Shown here in pieces: positions 1-6,627 of a stretch of 27,459 nt of DNA (position 1 is its first letter; each line of letters begins with the position of its first letter). The position numbers were made by a program, and so were the translations under genes. Origin of the DNA: Neisseriaceae bacterium (GTDB lineage Bacteria; Pseudomonadota; Gammaproteobacteria; Burkholderiales; Neisseriaceae); the NCBI GenBank assembly GCA_017446355.1, contig JAFSQZ010000117.1:1-27459 (forward strand). Direction: 5' to 3'. Below the pieces are notes generated by a model, which was not told the origin of the DNA, did not search any database, and saw only the letters and a program-made list of their open reading frames with translations.

Positions 1-562
1 CCCATTCAGGCAGCTTTGCCAACGCATCAAAGTCTACGCGGTATTTAAAAAAACCATCTTGTTGACGATATTGCACACGCTCAATTTGTGCACGCGCCGA
101 AATAAAATGCGACCCTTTGGTATGCACGTCCGCATAACCAATGTATTCAGGCGCAAGGGGTAACAAAATTTTTTTATTTTTGCCACCAGCAAATTCACCA
201 GCAAATAAATTAAACAAATAGAAAAAAGCATTTTGCGAACCATTGGTCAAAGCGATATTTTTGGCACTGATTGACCATTGATACTCTTTATTAAAAAAGT
301 CCACCAAAGCCGAAATCAAATGCGCATCGCCTTGTGGCGTAGAATAATTGCCCACGCAATCCATTGCCAACACATCTTGTTTGTCAGCCAATTGTTGTAA
401 ACGATATTGATAAGCTTCGTCCACCGCATCAATTCGCGCAGGATTGCCGCCGCCCAACATTTGAACAGGCGTATCACTATTGAGCGCATTACCCAAATCG
501 TCCATCAATTGCAAAATACCACTTTTTTGCGTAAATTTCTGACCAAATAACGAAAATTGCAC
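1..562 (-). CDS. avtA: Valine-pyruvate aminotransferase AvtA, 5' part (187 codons, runs off the window)
   Basis: PLP-dependent aminotransferase that makes valine (or alanine) by transfer of an amino group between 2-oxoisovalerate/valine and alanine/pyruvate; cytoplasmic. My translation from the GTG at 562-560 begins VQFSLFGQKFTQKSG and continues with MLGGGNPARI, NYSTPQG, NIALTNGSQNAFFYLFNLF and LPLAPEYIGYAD. These match the N-terminal half of E. coli AvtA as I remember it (FSLFGDKF, MLGGGNPAQ, IALTNGSQSAFFYLFNLFAG, PLAPEYIGYAD). The GTG start is supported by AAGGA five bases upstream and by alignment with the E. coli start. The PLP lysine lies in the missing C-terminal half. A partial DUS (GCTGCCTGAA on the minus strand) at 5-14 encodes LPE near the window edge. 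High confidence for the family, fairly high for AvtA itself. Confidence 0.88.
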   Translation of the reverse strand, partial: MQFSLFGQKFTQKSGILQLMDDLGNALNSDTPVQMLGGGNPARIDAVDEAYQYRLQQLADKQDVLAMDCVGNYSTPQGDAHLISALVDFFNKEYQWSISAKNIALTNGSQNAFFYLFNLFAGEFAGGKNKKILLPLAPEYIGYADVHTKGSHFISARAQIERVQYRQQDGFFKYRVDFDALAKLPEW

Positions 563-599
563 AGTAAATCCTTGTTTAATGAAAGCATAAAAACGTTTC

Positions 600-611
600 A
601 GGCTGCCTGAA
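600..611 (+). repeat. DNA uptake sequence AGGCTGCCTGAA (in a 15-bp near-palindrome)
   Basis: Full 12-mer flanked by TTC on the left, so the site reads as a DUS variant on both strands. It lies upstream of avtA. Confidence 0.85.
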
Positions 612-786
612 AAATTGAACATTTTAGCTGAAATTGTGTAGAACTGAAACTGGACAATGATGCAAAAAGTATCAAGACAATAGGGTAGATTGATGGTATG
701 GCTTTTGTTGTTACAGTTGTTATAGAGAGATTAAGTATTCAAACGCAAAAGGCATTGAAAAAAGGAGCGTGTTTTATGTTTGTTTC

Positions 787-798
787 AGGCAGCCTGAA
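787..798 (+). repeat. DNA uptake sequence AGGCAGCCTGAA (in a 15-bp near-palindrome)
   Basis: Full near-palindromic copy 28 bp upstream of the gapA -10 element. Confidence 0.85.
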
Positions 799-822
799 AA
801 GCTATAACGACAGCGCGAAATT

Positions 823-831
823 TGGTATAAT
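823..831 (+). promoter_or_regulatory. gapA promoter, extended -10
   Basis: TGGTATAAT: a perfect TATAAT at 826-831 preceded by the TG of an extended -10. No good -35 is seen 17 bp upstream, which fits the extended -10 class. The leader to the ATG at 880 would be about 42 nt and contains the ribosome binding site AAAGGAAA. Confidence 0.7.
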
Positions 832-879
832 CCGCGCCGTTTGTTTTTTGTTGATGTTATTACTTACAAAGGAAAAAAT

Positions 880-1908
880 ATGATTAAGCTTGCCATCAAT
901 GGCTATGGTCGTATCGGTCGTCAAGTTGTCCGTGCTATTTATGAATATGGTTTTACCGACCAATTTAAAATTGTTGCCATCAATGGCAGTGGTGATTTAG
1001 CGGTAAACACTCACTTAACTCAATTTGATACCGTACACGGTTATTTCAATGCCAAAGTGGAACAAGATGGCACGCATCTTATTATCAATGGCGACAAAAT
1101 TCCTTATTTTTCAACACGTAATCCAGCAGAATTGCCTTGGCGTGAATTAGACGTTGATTTGGTGATGGAGTGTACAGGCGCGTTTTGTGGCAAAGCCAAA
1201 TCACAAGTGCATTTAGATTCAGGCGCGAAAAAAGTGTTGATTTCCGCACCCGCAGACAAAGATGTGGACGCAACAGTGGTTTATGGCGTTAACCACCACG
1301 TTTTAACACCTGAAATGACCGTTGTTTCTAATGGTTCTTGCACCACCAACTGTTTAGCACCTGTTGCACAAACCCTGCATAAAGGCTTGGGCATCAAAAA
1401 AGGTTTGATGACCACCATTCACGCAGCGACCAATGACCAAGTGGTAACCGATGTGCGTCATAAAGACTTGCGCCGCGCACGTTCTGCAATGAACAATATG
1501 ATTCCCACCAAAACAGGTGCTGCCAAAGCCGTTGGTTTGGTGCTGCCTGAATTGAATGGTAAATTAGACGGCGGAGCTATTCGCGTGCCAACCATCAATG
1601 TATCCATTGTGGATTTAAGTTTTGAAGCAGAACGCGAAACCACTGTGGAAGAAGTAAACGAAATCTTGAAAACTGCTTCCGAAGGCTGCCTGAAAGGCGT
1701 ATTAGGTTTTAATACTTTGCCATTGGTTTCCACTGATTTTAACCACAACCCTATTGCCAGCTTATTTGATTCCACTTTAACCAAAGTTTCCAATGGTAAC
1801 TTGGTAAAAGTTTTTGCTTGGTACGACAATGAATGGGGTTTTTCTTGTCAAATGTTAAACACCGCGCGAGCAATGTTTGGCGAAGAAGTGCGTTTACCTA
1901 ATGCTTAA
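880..1908 (+). CDS. gapA: Type I glyceraldehyde-3-phosphate dehydrogenase, probably NADP-accepting
   Basis: Oxidises glyceraldehyde-3-phosphate to 1,3-bisphosphoglycerate in central carbon metabolism. The 342-residue protein starts at the ATG at 880 (AAAGGAAA just upstream); an in-frame TTG at 841 lies close to the promoter and has no reason to be used. The Rossmann motif NGYGRIGR is at residues 7-14, the catalytic Cys154 in SNGSCTTNC, the partner His181 in TTIHAATNDQ, and YDNEWGF near the C-terminus. Residue 36 is Gly (INGSGD) where NAD-specific enzymes carry Asp; B. subtilis GapB-type enzymes that use NADP also lack this Asp. Some segments (PWRELDVD, RVPTINVS, LPLVSTDFNH) also recall erythrose-4-phosphate dehydrogenase (Epd), but the SCTTNC and KTGAAKAVGLVLPEL segments favour GAPDH. 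A DUS at 1683-1694 encodes part of EGCLKG. Single-gene unit with its own terminator. Confidence 0.92.
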   Translation: MIKLAINGYGRIGRQVVRAIYEYGFTDQFKIVAINGSGDLAVNTHLTQFDTVHGYFNAKVEQDGTHLIINGDKIPYFSTRNPAELPWRELDVDLVMECTGAFCGKAKSQVHLDSGAKKVLISAPADKDVDATVVYGVNHHVLTPEMTVVSNGSCTTNCLAPVAQTLHKGLGIKKGLMTTIHAATNDQVVTDVRHKDLRRARSAMNNMIPTKTGAAKAVGLVLPELNGKLDGGAIRVPTINVSIVDLSFEAERETTVEEVNEILKTASEGCLKGVLGFNTLPLVSTDFNHNPIASLFDSTLTKVSNGNLVKVFAWYDNEWGFSCQMLNTARAMFGEEVRLPNA

Positions 1909-1931
1909 TAATGCACAATGATAAAAAAGAT

Positions 1932-1959
1932 AAAAAAGGGCAGTTATCTGCTCTTTTTT
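1932..1959 (+). terminator. gapA intrinsic terminator
   Basis: AAAAAAGGGCAG - TTAT - CTGCTCTTTTTT: a stem with one G-T pair and a T run, 24 bp after the gapA stop codon. Confidence 0.85.
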
Positions 1960-2001
1960 ATTGGATACAAAATTTGTTATTCATCATTTTGTTTGATAAC
2001 T

Positions 2002-2143
2002 GAAACCTTTGCAAAACCCTACTTTGTACGATTCGTCATTTTGACCTTGAACGAAGTGAAAGGGAAAAATCTTTATAAAACAAAGAATAAGATTTTTCAC
2101 TTTTCTGCGAAAAGTTCATAATGACAAGTTTTGCAAAGGTTTC
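2002..2143. repeat. 142-bp palindromic MITE-like element
   Basis: Perfect 16-bp terminal inverted repeats, GAAACCTTTGCAAAAC at 2002-2017 and its exact complement at 2128-2143. Nested inside is a further perfect 10-bp inverted repeat (GAAAAATCTT at 2064-2073, AAGATTTTTC at 2089-2098). No protein is encoded. TAAC occurs next to both ends (1997-2000 and 2144-2147) but is one base off the left end, so a target duplication is uncertain. The arm sequence recurs as a joined palindrome at 15560-15577. From memory the ends resemble those of neisserial IS5-family elements (GAGACCTTTGCAAAA), which would make this a non-autonomous derivative; that is inference. Confidence 0.7.
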
Positions 2144-2182
2144 TAACGATATTTATATTGTTCACGATAGATAAGTGATTTC

Positions 2183-2194
2183 AGGCTGCCTGAA
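2183..2194 (+). repeat. DNA uptake sequence AGGCTGCCTGAA (in a 15-bp near-palindrome)
   Basis: Full near-palindromic copy between the palindromic element and the trkA -10. Confidence 0.85.
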
Positions 2195-2226
2195 ACGGCA
2201 ATCGTCCAAGTGAACAGAAAAACGCG

Positions 2227-2232
2227 TATAAT
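2227..2232 (+). promoter_or_regulatory. Probable trkA -10 element
   Basis: Perfect TATAAT 25 bp before the GTG start of trkA. The -35 region (around 2204-2209, GTCCAA) is poor, so the call rests on the -10 alone. Confidence 0.5.
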
Positions 2233-2257
2233 TGAACTTTTTTTTCAGGCAGCTATT

Positions 2258-3676
2258 GTGAAAATTTTGATTTTAGGTTGCGGTCAAGTGGGCGCGGCGA
2301 TTGCGCAAGAATTAGCCTTAACGCCAAGCAATAATATTACCATTATTGATACCGATGAACAGGCATTAAAAAGCATCAGTAGCCGTTTAGATGTGCGTAC
2401 GATGATTGGTAATGGCGCATCTCCTGTGATGCTGGAAAATGCAGGAGCGGACGATACAGAGATGTTGTTGGCATTGACGCGTAGTGATGAAATCAATTTG
2501 GTGGCGTGTCATTTGTCTTCAAAATTATTCAATATTCCAAAGCGCATTGTTCGTGTTCGCCATTCGGATTATTTAGAATACGGTTTAAGTGAAGAAGAAA
2601 TTGAAGATGGTGATAAACTTTCAGGCAGCCTGAATGCTTTTTCCGTAACCGATTTTATTCACCCAGAACAGCTGGTAACCGAACATTTAATCGGTTTATT
2701 AAATTATGTACGCGCTTTGCAAGTGTTGTCGTTTGCACACGATACCGTGCGTATGGTGGTGGCGCAAAGCAAGGCTGGCGATAAAATTGTTGGTGAAAGC
2801 ATTGGCAATATGCAAACGTGGCTGCCTGAAAACAGCTATTGTCAAATTTGTGCGATTTACCGCAATAATCGTTTAATTATTCCAGAACACAATACCATTA
2901 TTGAAGAAGGCGATGAAATTTGTTTTATTGTGGATTCATTGCATATGTCTTCGGTGATGTATGTATTGTTTCAGTTTAAACAAAATAATCATCGTATGAT
3001 GCTGGCAGGTGGTGGCAATGTTGGTTATCGCTTGGCGAAAAAATTAGAAGATAAATTCCATATCAAAATCATTGAATACAATGAAAAACGCGCAGAATGG
3101 TTGTCGGAAAACTTAAATAACACTTTGATTTTAAAAGGTTCTGCAACCGATGAAGCTTTATTGGAGCGTGAATACATTGATGAAATAGACGTTTTTGTTG
3201 CCGTTACCAATGACGATGAAAACAACATTATGTCCAGCTTGTTGGCAAAAAATTTGGGCGCGAAACGCGTGATTACTTTGGTCAATCGTTCACGTTATAT
3301 GGACTTGTTGATTGGTAATCATATTGATATCGTGGTGTCGCCACATCAAATTACAATTGGTAATGTGTTGGCACATATTCGCCGTGGTGATGTGGTTGCC
3401 GTTCACGCTTTGCGACACGGTACAGCCGAAGCCATTGAAGTGGTGGTACACGGTGATGAACGAACATCTTCTTTGGTGGGGCGACATATTGATGAAATCA
3501 AATGGCCAAAAGGCTGTCGTGTTGCCGTAGTGGTTCGTGATAAAACAGTATTATTGGAAAATAATCCCATTTTAAACGAAGGCGATCGTTTGGTTTTCTT
3601 TGTGGCACGTCGTCGCGTGTTACGAGAACTAGAAAAACTGATTCAAGTGAAAATGGGATTTTTTGGTAAAGGATAA
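2258..3676 (+). CDS. trkA: Trk potassium uptake protein TrkA
   Basis: Cytoplasmic NAD(H)-binding gating subunit of the Trk potassium transporter (partners TrkH/TrkG are not in the window). Two RCK-N/RCK-C tandem units: the first Rossmann motif LGCGQVG at residues 6-12 and the second AGGGNVG in the middle, with HPEQLV and VTNDDENNIMS as in E. coli TrkA. The start is the GTG at 2258: it gives MKILILGCGQVG, matching E. coli, whereas the frame open from 2210 adds a non-homologous N-terminus and overlaps the -10. The ribosome site is weak; the AGG of a half DUS at 2247-2249 sits at suitable spacing. The protein has 472 residues against 458 in E. coli; part of the difference is an insertion around residues 106-128 that contains the DUS-encoded SGSLN. 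hemL follows after 62 bp. Confidence 0.95.
   Translation: MKILILGCGQVGAAIAQELALTPSNNITIIDTDEQALKSISSRLDVRTMIGNGASPVMLENAGADDTEMLLALTRSDEINLVACHLSSKLFNIPKRIVRVRHSDYLEYGLSEEEIEDGDKLSGSLNAFSVTDFIHPEQLVTEHLIGLLNYVRALQVLSFAHDTVRMVVAQSKAGDKIVGESIGNMQTWLPENSYCQICAIYRNNRLIIPEHNTIIEEGDEICFIVDSLHMSSVMYVLFQFKQNNHRMMLAGGGNVGYRLAKKLEDKFHIKIIEYNEKRAEWLSENLNNTLILKGSATDEALLEREYIDEIDVFVAVTNDDENNIMSSLLAKNLGAKRVITLVNRSRYMDLLIGNHIDIVVSPHQITIGNVLAHIRRGDVVAVHALRHGTAEAIEVVVHGDERTSSLVGRHIDEIKWPKGCRVAVVVRDKTVLLENNPILNEGDRLVFFVARRRVLRELEKLIQVKMGFFGKG
2623..2634 (+). repeat. DNA uptake sequence inside trkA
   Basis: Full near-palindromic DUS within the coding sequence, read in frame as SGSLN (residues 122-126) in a loop between conserved TrkA segments. 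Confidence 0.85.
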
Positions 3677-3684
3677 ACGTTTTC

Positions 3685-3696
3685 AGGCAGCCTGAA
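3685..3696 (+). repeat. DNA uptake sequence between trkA and hemL
   Basis: Full near-palindromic copy starting 9 bp after the trkA stop codon. Confidence 0.85.
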
Positions 3697-3738
3697 AGCA
3701 TTTTAGTATTCAATAGTTGGCAAAACAAAGGATAAATA

Positions 3739-5019
3739 ATGACAAATCGTAATGAAGTTTTATTTGAACGTGCGAAAAAAATTATTCCCGCAGGCGTAAA
3801 CTCTCCTGTACGTGCGTTTGGTAGCGTAGGCGGCGTGCCACGTTTTATTCAGCGTGCCGAAGGTGCGTTTGTGTGGGACGCTAATGAACAGCGTTATATT
3901 GATTATGTGGGTTCTTGGGGAACGGGGATTGTTGGACACGCCCACCCAGAAGTGGTGGAAGCCGTTCGCGAAGCCGCTTTGGGTGGTTTGTCATTTGGCG
4001 CACCAACAGAGGGCGAAGTACGCATTGCCGAAGAAATCGCAAAACTGATGCCCAGTGTGGAAAGTTTGCGTTTAGTCAGCTCGGGAACAGAAGCCACAAT
4101 GACCGCTATTCGTTTGGCGCGTGGCTACACAGGACGAGATAAAATCATCAAATTTGAAGGTTGTTATCACGGACATTCAGACAGCTTATTGGTTAAAGCA
4201 GGCTCGGGTTTGCTCACTTTTGGCAACCCCAGTTCAGCTGGTGTACCCAGTGATTTAACGCAACATACCATTGTATTGGCGTATAACGATGTTTCAGGTT
4301 TGGAACAAGCCTTTGCAGAGTTTGGTGAACAAATCGCTGGTGTGATTGTGGAACCTTTTGTTGGTAATATGAATTTGGTTCGCGCCAGTAGCGATTTTGT
4401 CCGCACCTTGCGCCACATCACCGAACAACACGGCAGTGTGTTGATTTACGATGAAGTGATGACAGGTTTTCGTGTTGCATTAGGCGGCGCACAATCCTTG
4501 CACGGTATTACCCCCGATTTAACCACAATGGGTAAAGTGATTGGTGGCGGTATGCCATTAGCAGCATTTGGTGGTAAGCGTGAAATTATGAATTGTATTT
4601 CACCATTAGGCGGTGTTTATCAGGCGGGCACATTATCAGGTAATCCCATCGCGGTTGCTGCTGGTTTAAAAACATTGGAAATTATTCAACGTCCACAATT
4701 CTATGAAAACCTATCTGCACGTTGTCAACAATTAACCACAGGCTTGATTCAGGCAGCCCAAGAAAATGGTGTAACATTTAACGCTGATGCTGTTGGTGGA
4801 ATGTTTGGTTTATATTTTGCCAAAGAACACCCAAAAAGCTACGCCGATATGGCTGCTTCCAATATTGATGGCTTTAAAACATTCTTTCACGGTATGCTCA
4901 ATCAAGGCGTTGCATTTGGACCATCTGCCTATGAAGCAGGTTTCGTTTCCGCTGCGCACACGCCTGAATTGATTGACGAAACCATTGATATTGCGAAAAA
5001 AGTATTTGCGAGTATGTGA
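3739..5019 (+). CDS. hemL: Glutamate-1-semialdehyde 2,1-aminomutase
   Basis: PLP enzyme that turns glutamate-1-semialdehyde into 5-aminolevulinate, the entry to haem synthesis by the C5 pathway; cytoplasmic. The 426 residues are the usual family length. Clear family segments are AGVNSPVRAF, GAPTEGEVRIAEEI, VSSGTEATM, KFEGCYHGH, IYDEVMTGFR and the PLP-lysine motif TMGKVIGGGMP with Lys266. The ATG at 3739 is preceded by AAAGGA at good spacing. It lies 62 bp after trkA with a DUS between; cotranscription with trkA is possible. Nothing unusual in the sequence. Confidence 0.97.
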   Translation: MTNRNEVLFERAKKIIPAGVNSPVRAFGSVGGVPRFIQRAEGAFVWDANEQRYIDYVGSWGTGIVGHAHPEVVEAVREAALGGLSFGAPTEGEVRIAEEIAKLMPSVESLRLVSSGTEATMTAIRLARGYTGRDKIIKFEGCYHGHSDSLLVKAGSGLLTFGNPSSAGVPSDLTQHTIVLAYNDVSGLEQAFAEFGEQIAGVIVEPFVGNMNLVRASSDFVRTLRHITEQHGSVLIYDEVMTGFRVALGGAQSLHGITPDLTTMGKVIGGGMPLAAFGGKREIMNCISPLGGVYQAGTLSGNPIAVAAGLKTLEIIQRPQFYENLSARCQQLTTGLIQAAQENGVTFNADAVGGMFGLYFAKEHPKSYADMAASNIDGFKTFFHGMLNQGVAFGPSAYEAGFVSAAHTPELIDETIDIAKKVFASM

Positions 5020-5032
5020 TGACTATGGATTG

Positions 5033-5140
5033 ATGCTGGAAAGTGTTGACTACTCTAGCATTATAAATAAGGTCGAAGAATATTTGATTAAACAAAAGTG
5101 TTTCAGGCTGACTGAAAGATATGGGCAAAATAATGGATAA
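5033..5140 (+). CDS. Possible 35-codon ORF or gene remnant after hemL
   Basis: A short frame from an ATG at 5033 encodes MLESVDYSSIINKVEEYLIK and a DUS-derived tail. The first twenty residues look protein-like (amphipathic helix pattern), and the frame is open further upstream across the hemL stop. The part from about 5100 is a degenerate DUS (AGGCTGACTGAA) and overlaps the next gene. No ribosome site is evident. It may be the C-terminal scrap of a lost gene. Low confidence as an expressed gene. Confidence 0.2.
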   Translation: MLESVDYSSIINKVEEYLIKQKCFRLTERYGQNNG

Positions 5141-5459
5141 TATTCCCAAAGACTGGAAATTAAAATTAAGATACGGCAAATTGCAAACGCCGTATCATCA
5201 TTTTACGGTGATTATCGATGGCTTTGCTGAAAAAGAAATAGAAGATTTTAATTGCCCCAAAGGTTTTGCTTTTATGAGAATAAAAGTGTGGGCAGAAGAT
5301 TATGATATGGCGGCAGATATGGCGTGTTCATTGGCTGAAAATATCGGTTTTAAAGTGAAACAAAGTAATGGTGTTTATATTTACGATACCGAACCCGAAC
5401 AGCCACCGCAAGAACACCCAGTGGGTTATGGTATTGGCTTTACGCCATATAACGAATAG
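5133..5459 (+). CDS. Small conserved protein of unknown function
   Basis: A 108-residue soluble, acidic protein starting MDNIPKDWKLKLRYGKL and ending GYGIGFTPYNE. There are no membrane segments or signal peptide. I recall similar small proteins (MDNIPxxW..KLRYG at the start, PYGYDxxFTPY at the end) annotated only as hypothetical in many Proteobacteria, so it looks like a real family without a known role. Conserved-looking parts are HHFTVIIDG, MRIKVWAEDYDMAADM and YIYDTEPEQPP. The start could instead be the in-frame ATG at 5121, which adds MGKI; neither has a good ribosome site, and I prefer 5133 because of the family start. A full DUS follows the stop at once. Confidence 0.6.
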   Translation: MDNIPKDWKLKLRYGKLQTPYHHFTVIIDGFAEKEIEDFNCPKGFAFMRIKVWAEDYDMAADMACSLAENIGFKVKQSNGVYIYDTEPEQPPQEHPVGYGIGFTPYNE

Positions 5460-5465
5460 TTTTTC

Positions 5466-5477
5466 AGGCAGCCTGAA
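5466..5477 (+). repeat. DNA uptake sequence
   Basis: Full near-palindromic copy 6 bp after the stop of the small unknown gene. Confidence 0.85.
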
Positions 5478-5485
5478 AGATAAAA

Positions 5486-5569
5486 TAACAAACGGATTTG
5501 CTCACTTCTCACGGAGTTCGCATTTAAATCACTGTAAGCACCGTTAGGTGCGAACAAATCCGTTTGTTA
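5486..5569. repeat. 84-bp palindromic element
   Basis: Perfect 15-bp terminal inverted repeats TAACAAACGGATTTG (5486-5500) and CAAATCCGTTTGTTA (5555-5569). A second pair, TTCGCA (5517-5522) and TGCGAA (5549-5554), and a small CACC..GGTG hairpin are nested inside. Non-coding. It can fold into a long hairpin and may also stop transcription of the preceding gene, although no T run follows. Confidence 0.65.
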
Positions 5570-5584
5570 ATAGAAAAAACAGCC

Positions 5585-5722
5585 GTCATTGCGAGCCGTA
5601 GCAAGGCTGCGGCGTGGCAATCTCTTGGCTACGGAGAACGGATTTTTCAGGTTGCCTAAAATGATAGATTTGCTTTTCATAGTAAGGAGATTGCCACGAG
5701 TGCTACGCACTCTCGCAATGAC
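5585..5722. repeat. 138-bp inverted-repeat element of the GTCATTGCGAG type
   Basis: Left arm GTCATTGCGAG (5585-5595) with CGTGGCAATCTC (5613-5624); the right arm carries the exact complements GAGATTGCCACG (5687-5698) and CTCGCAATGAC (5712-5722). Similar GTCATTGCGAG...GCAATCTC units are common dispersed repeats in several bacterial groups (memory, not searched). A decayed DUS (AGGTTGCCTAAA) lies in the middle near 5649. Non-coding. Confidence 0.7.
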
Positions 5723-5735
5723 AGTATCTTTTTTC

Positions 5736-5747
5736 AGGCAGCCTGAA
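5736..5747 (+). repeat. DNA uptake sequence at a gene start
   Basis: Full near-palindromic copy ending two bases before the ATG at 5750; it takes the place where a ribosome binding site would be. Confidence 0.85.
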
Positions 5748-5749
5748 AT

Positions 5750-6106
5750 ATGAATATCATCAACTATATTCAAAACCATTACGGCGTTTCTCCTGAATAT
5801 CTTTGGCAAGATACGCCAAATGTGTGCGTTTTTCGTCATCAACATAATCGCAAGTGGTTTGCGGTTGTGATGAACGATATTCCTGCGGCTAAATTAGGCT
5901 TAAAAGAAAATAACTCTTTGAATTTAATTAACTTAAAATGCGAACCCGAATTGGCTAAAAAGATTCTTCGTTTTATTTTAAGAAAATGGAACATCATAAA
6001 GTTGATTGCAAAGCGTGGCACAAAAAGTAGGGAAGTGATAATTTTTTTAGTTACCGTTTATTGTTTTAAACTATTTTACACAATTAAGACTTGTTTTTTA
6101 TTATAA
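5750..6106 (+). CDS. Truncated MmcQ/YjbR-like protein, probably decaying
   Basis: The first 65 or so residues match the MmcQ/YjbR (CyaY-like fold) family: YIQNHYGVSPEYLWQDTPNVCVFRH, NRKWFAVVMND, KLGL and LNLKCEPELA. In intact members this is followed by a half with a PAYHMNKxHW motif. Here the sequence turns into a Lys/Arg-rich stretch and then a hydrophobic tail with no such motif in any frame, so the second half has been lost or replaced. The frame happens to be 118 codons, close to the family length. The start directly abuts a DUS, there is no ribosome site, and no promoter is seen downstream of the 5585-5722 repeat. The family has no settled function (possibly DNA binding). I treat it as a probable pseudogene. 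Confidence 0.6.
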   Translation: MNIINYIQNHYGVSPEYLWQDTPNVCVFRHQHNRKWFAVVMNDIPAAKLGLKENNSLNLINLKCEPELAKKILRFILRKWNIIKLIAKRGTKSREVIIFLVTVYCFKLFYTIKTCFLL

Positions 6107-6120
6107 AAACCTTATATAGT
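6091..6120 (+). promoter_or_regulatory. Probable trxA promoter
   Basis: TTGTTT (6091-6096), an 18-bp spacer and TATAGT (6115-6120), about 55 bp before the trxA ATG. Moderate match only. Confidence 0.45.
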
Positions 6121-6174
6121 GTTCGAGCTTAATCTCACCCCATTTAATACACATTTAACACAAAGGAAATGAAA

Positions 6175-6504
6175 ATGAGTGAAAAAGTTGTTTATACCAG
6201 CGATGCTACTTTTGAAGCAGATGTTTTGAAATCTGAATTGCCTGTTTTATTGGATTTTTGGGCACCTTGGTGTGGTCCATGCAAAATGATTGCACCAATT
6301 TTGGATCAATTGGCAGAAGAATTTGATGGTAAAGTAAAAATCGTTAAAATGAACGTTGATGAAAACCAAGTCATTCCTGCGCAATTTGGTGTACGCAGTA
6401 TTCCTACTTTGGTGGTATTGAAAAACGGTCAAGTTGTTGCATCACGTGCTGGCGCATTACCAAAACCACAATTGGCTGATTTTATCAACGCTTCCATCGC
6501 GTAA
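6175..6504 (+). CDS. trxA: Thioredoxin 1
   Basis: Small cytoplasmic dithiol reductant (electrons from thioredoxin reductase) for ribonucleotide reductase, peroxide defence and sulfur metabolism. The 109 residues contain the canonical WAPWCGPCKMIAPIL with Cys33 and Cys36, and the cis-proline loop GVRSIPTL. Of two close ATGs (6169 and 6175) I choose 6175: it gives MSEKVV and puts AAAGGAA at eight bases. A DUS-built terminator follows. The upstream neighbour is a decaying gene, so trxA is probably transcribed alone. Confidence 0.96.
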   Translation: MSEKVVYTSDATFEADVLKSELPVLLDFWAPWCGPCKMIAPILDQLAEEFDGKVKIVKMNVDENQVIPAQFGVRSIPTLVVLKNGQVVASRAGALPKPQLADFINASIA

Positions 6505-6514
6505 ATGCCAATCC

Positions 6515-6554
6515 AAAAGCTGCCTGAAAATGTTAAGTTTTCAGGCAGCTTTTT
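6515..6554. terminator. DUS-pair terminator between trxA and the convergent SDR gene
   Basis: AAAAGCTGCCTGAAAA (6515-6530), a TGTTAAG loop and the exact complement TTTTCAGGCAGCTTTT (6538-6553) followed by T. Both halves are the DUS variant AAGCTGCCTGAA in opposite orientation. The T run favours trxA transcripts, but the stem also ends in TTTT on the minus strand, so it can serve both genes. Confidence 0.85.
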
Positions 6555-6627
6555 GTTTATTGTTGCAAATGGTTTTTACCACAACCATTGTCGTATTTAG
6601 AAAAATAAAGTTTCAGGCAGCGTGTGG

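Larger units (their letters stand above)
563..879. other. Intergenic region between avtA and gapA
   Basis: This 317-bp gap between divergent avtA and gapA holds two full 15-bp DUS copies (12-mers at 600-611 and 787-798) and the gapA promoter near 826-831. A 61-codon open frame starting at 698 runs through it, but it contains the DUS, overlaps gapA in another frame and resembles no protein I know, so I do not call it. No RNA gene is visible. Confidence 0.6.

Noticed and set aside
698..883. 61-codon open frame upstream of gapA
   Set aside because: It contains a DUS and the gapA promoter, overlaps gapA in another frame and has no protein-like features.
1918..2121. 67-codon open frame after gapA
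   Set aside because: It runs through the gapA terminator and the 2002-2143 palindromic repeat.
2002..2143. Complete insertion sequence
   Set aside because: It is too short to encode a transposase and no coding potential is visible.
5041..5070. Promoter TTGACT...TATAAA for the small gene at 5133
   Set aside because: The spacer is only about 10 bp.
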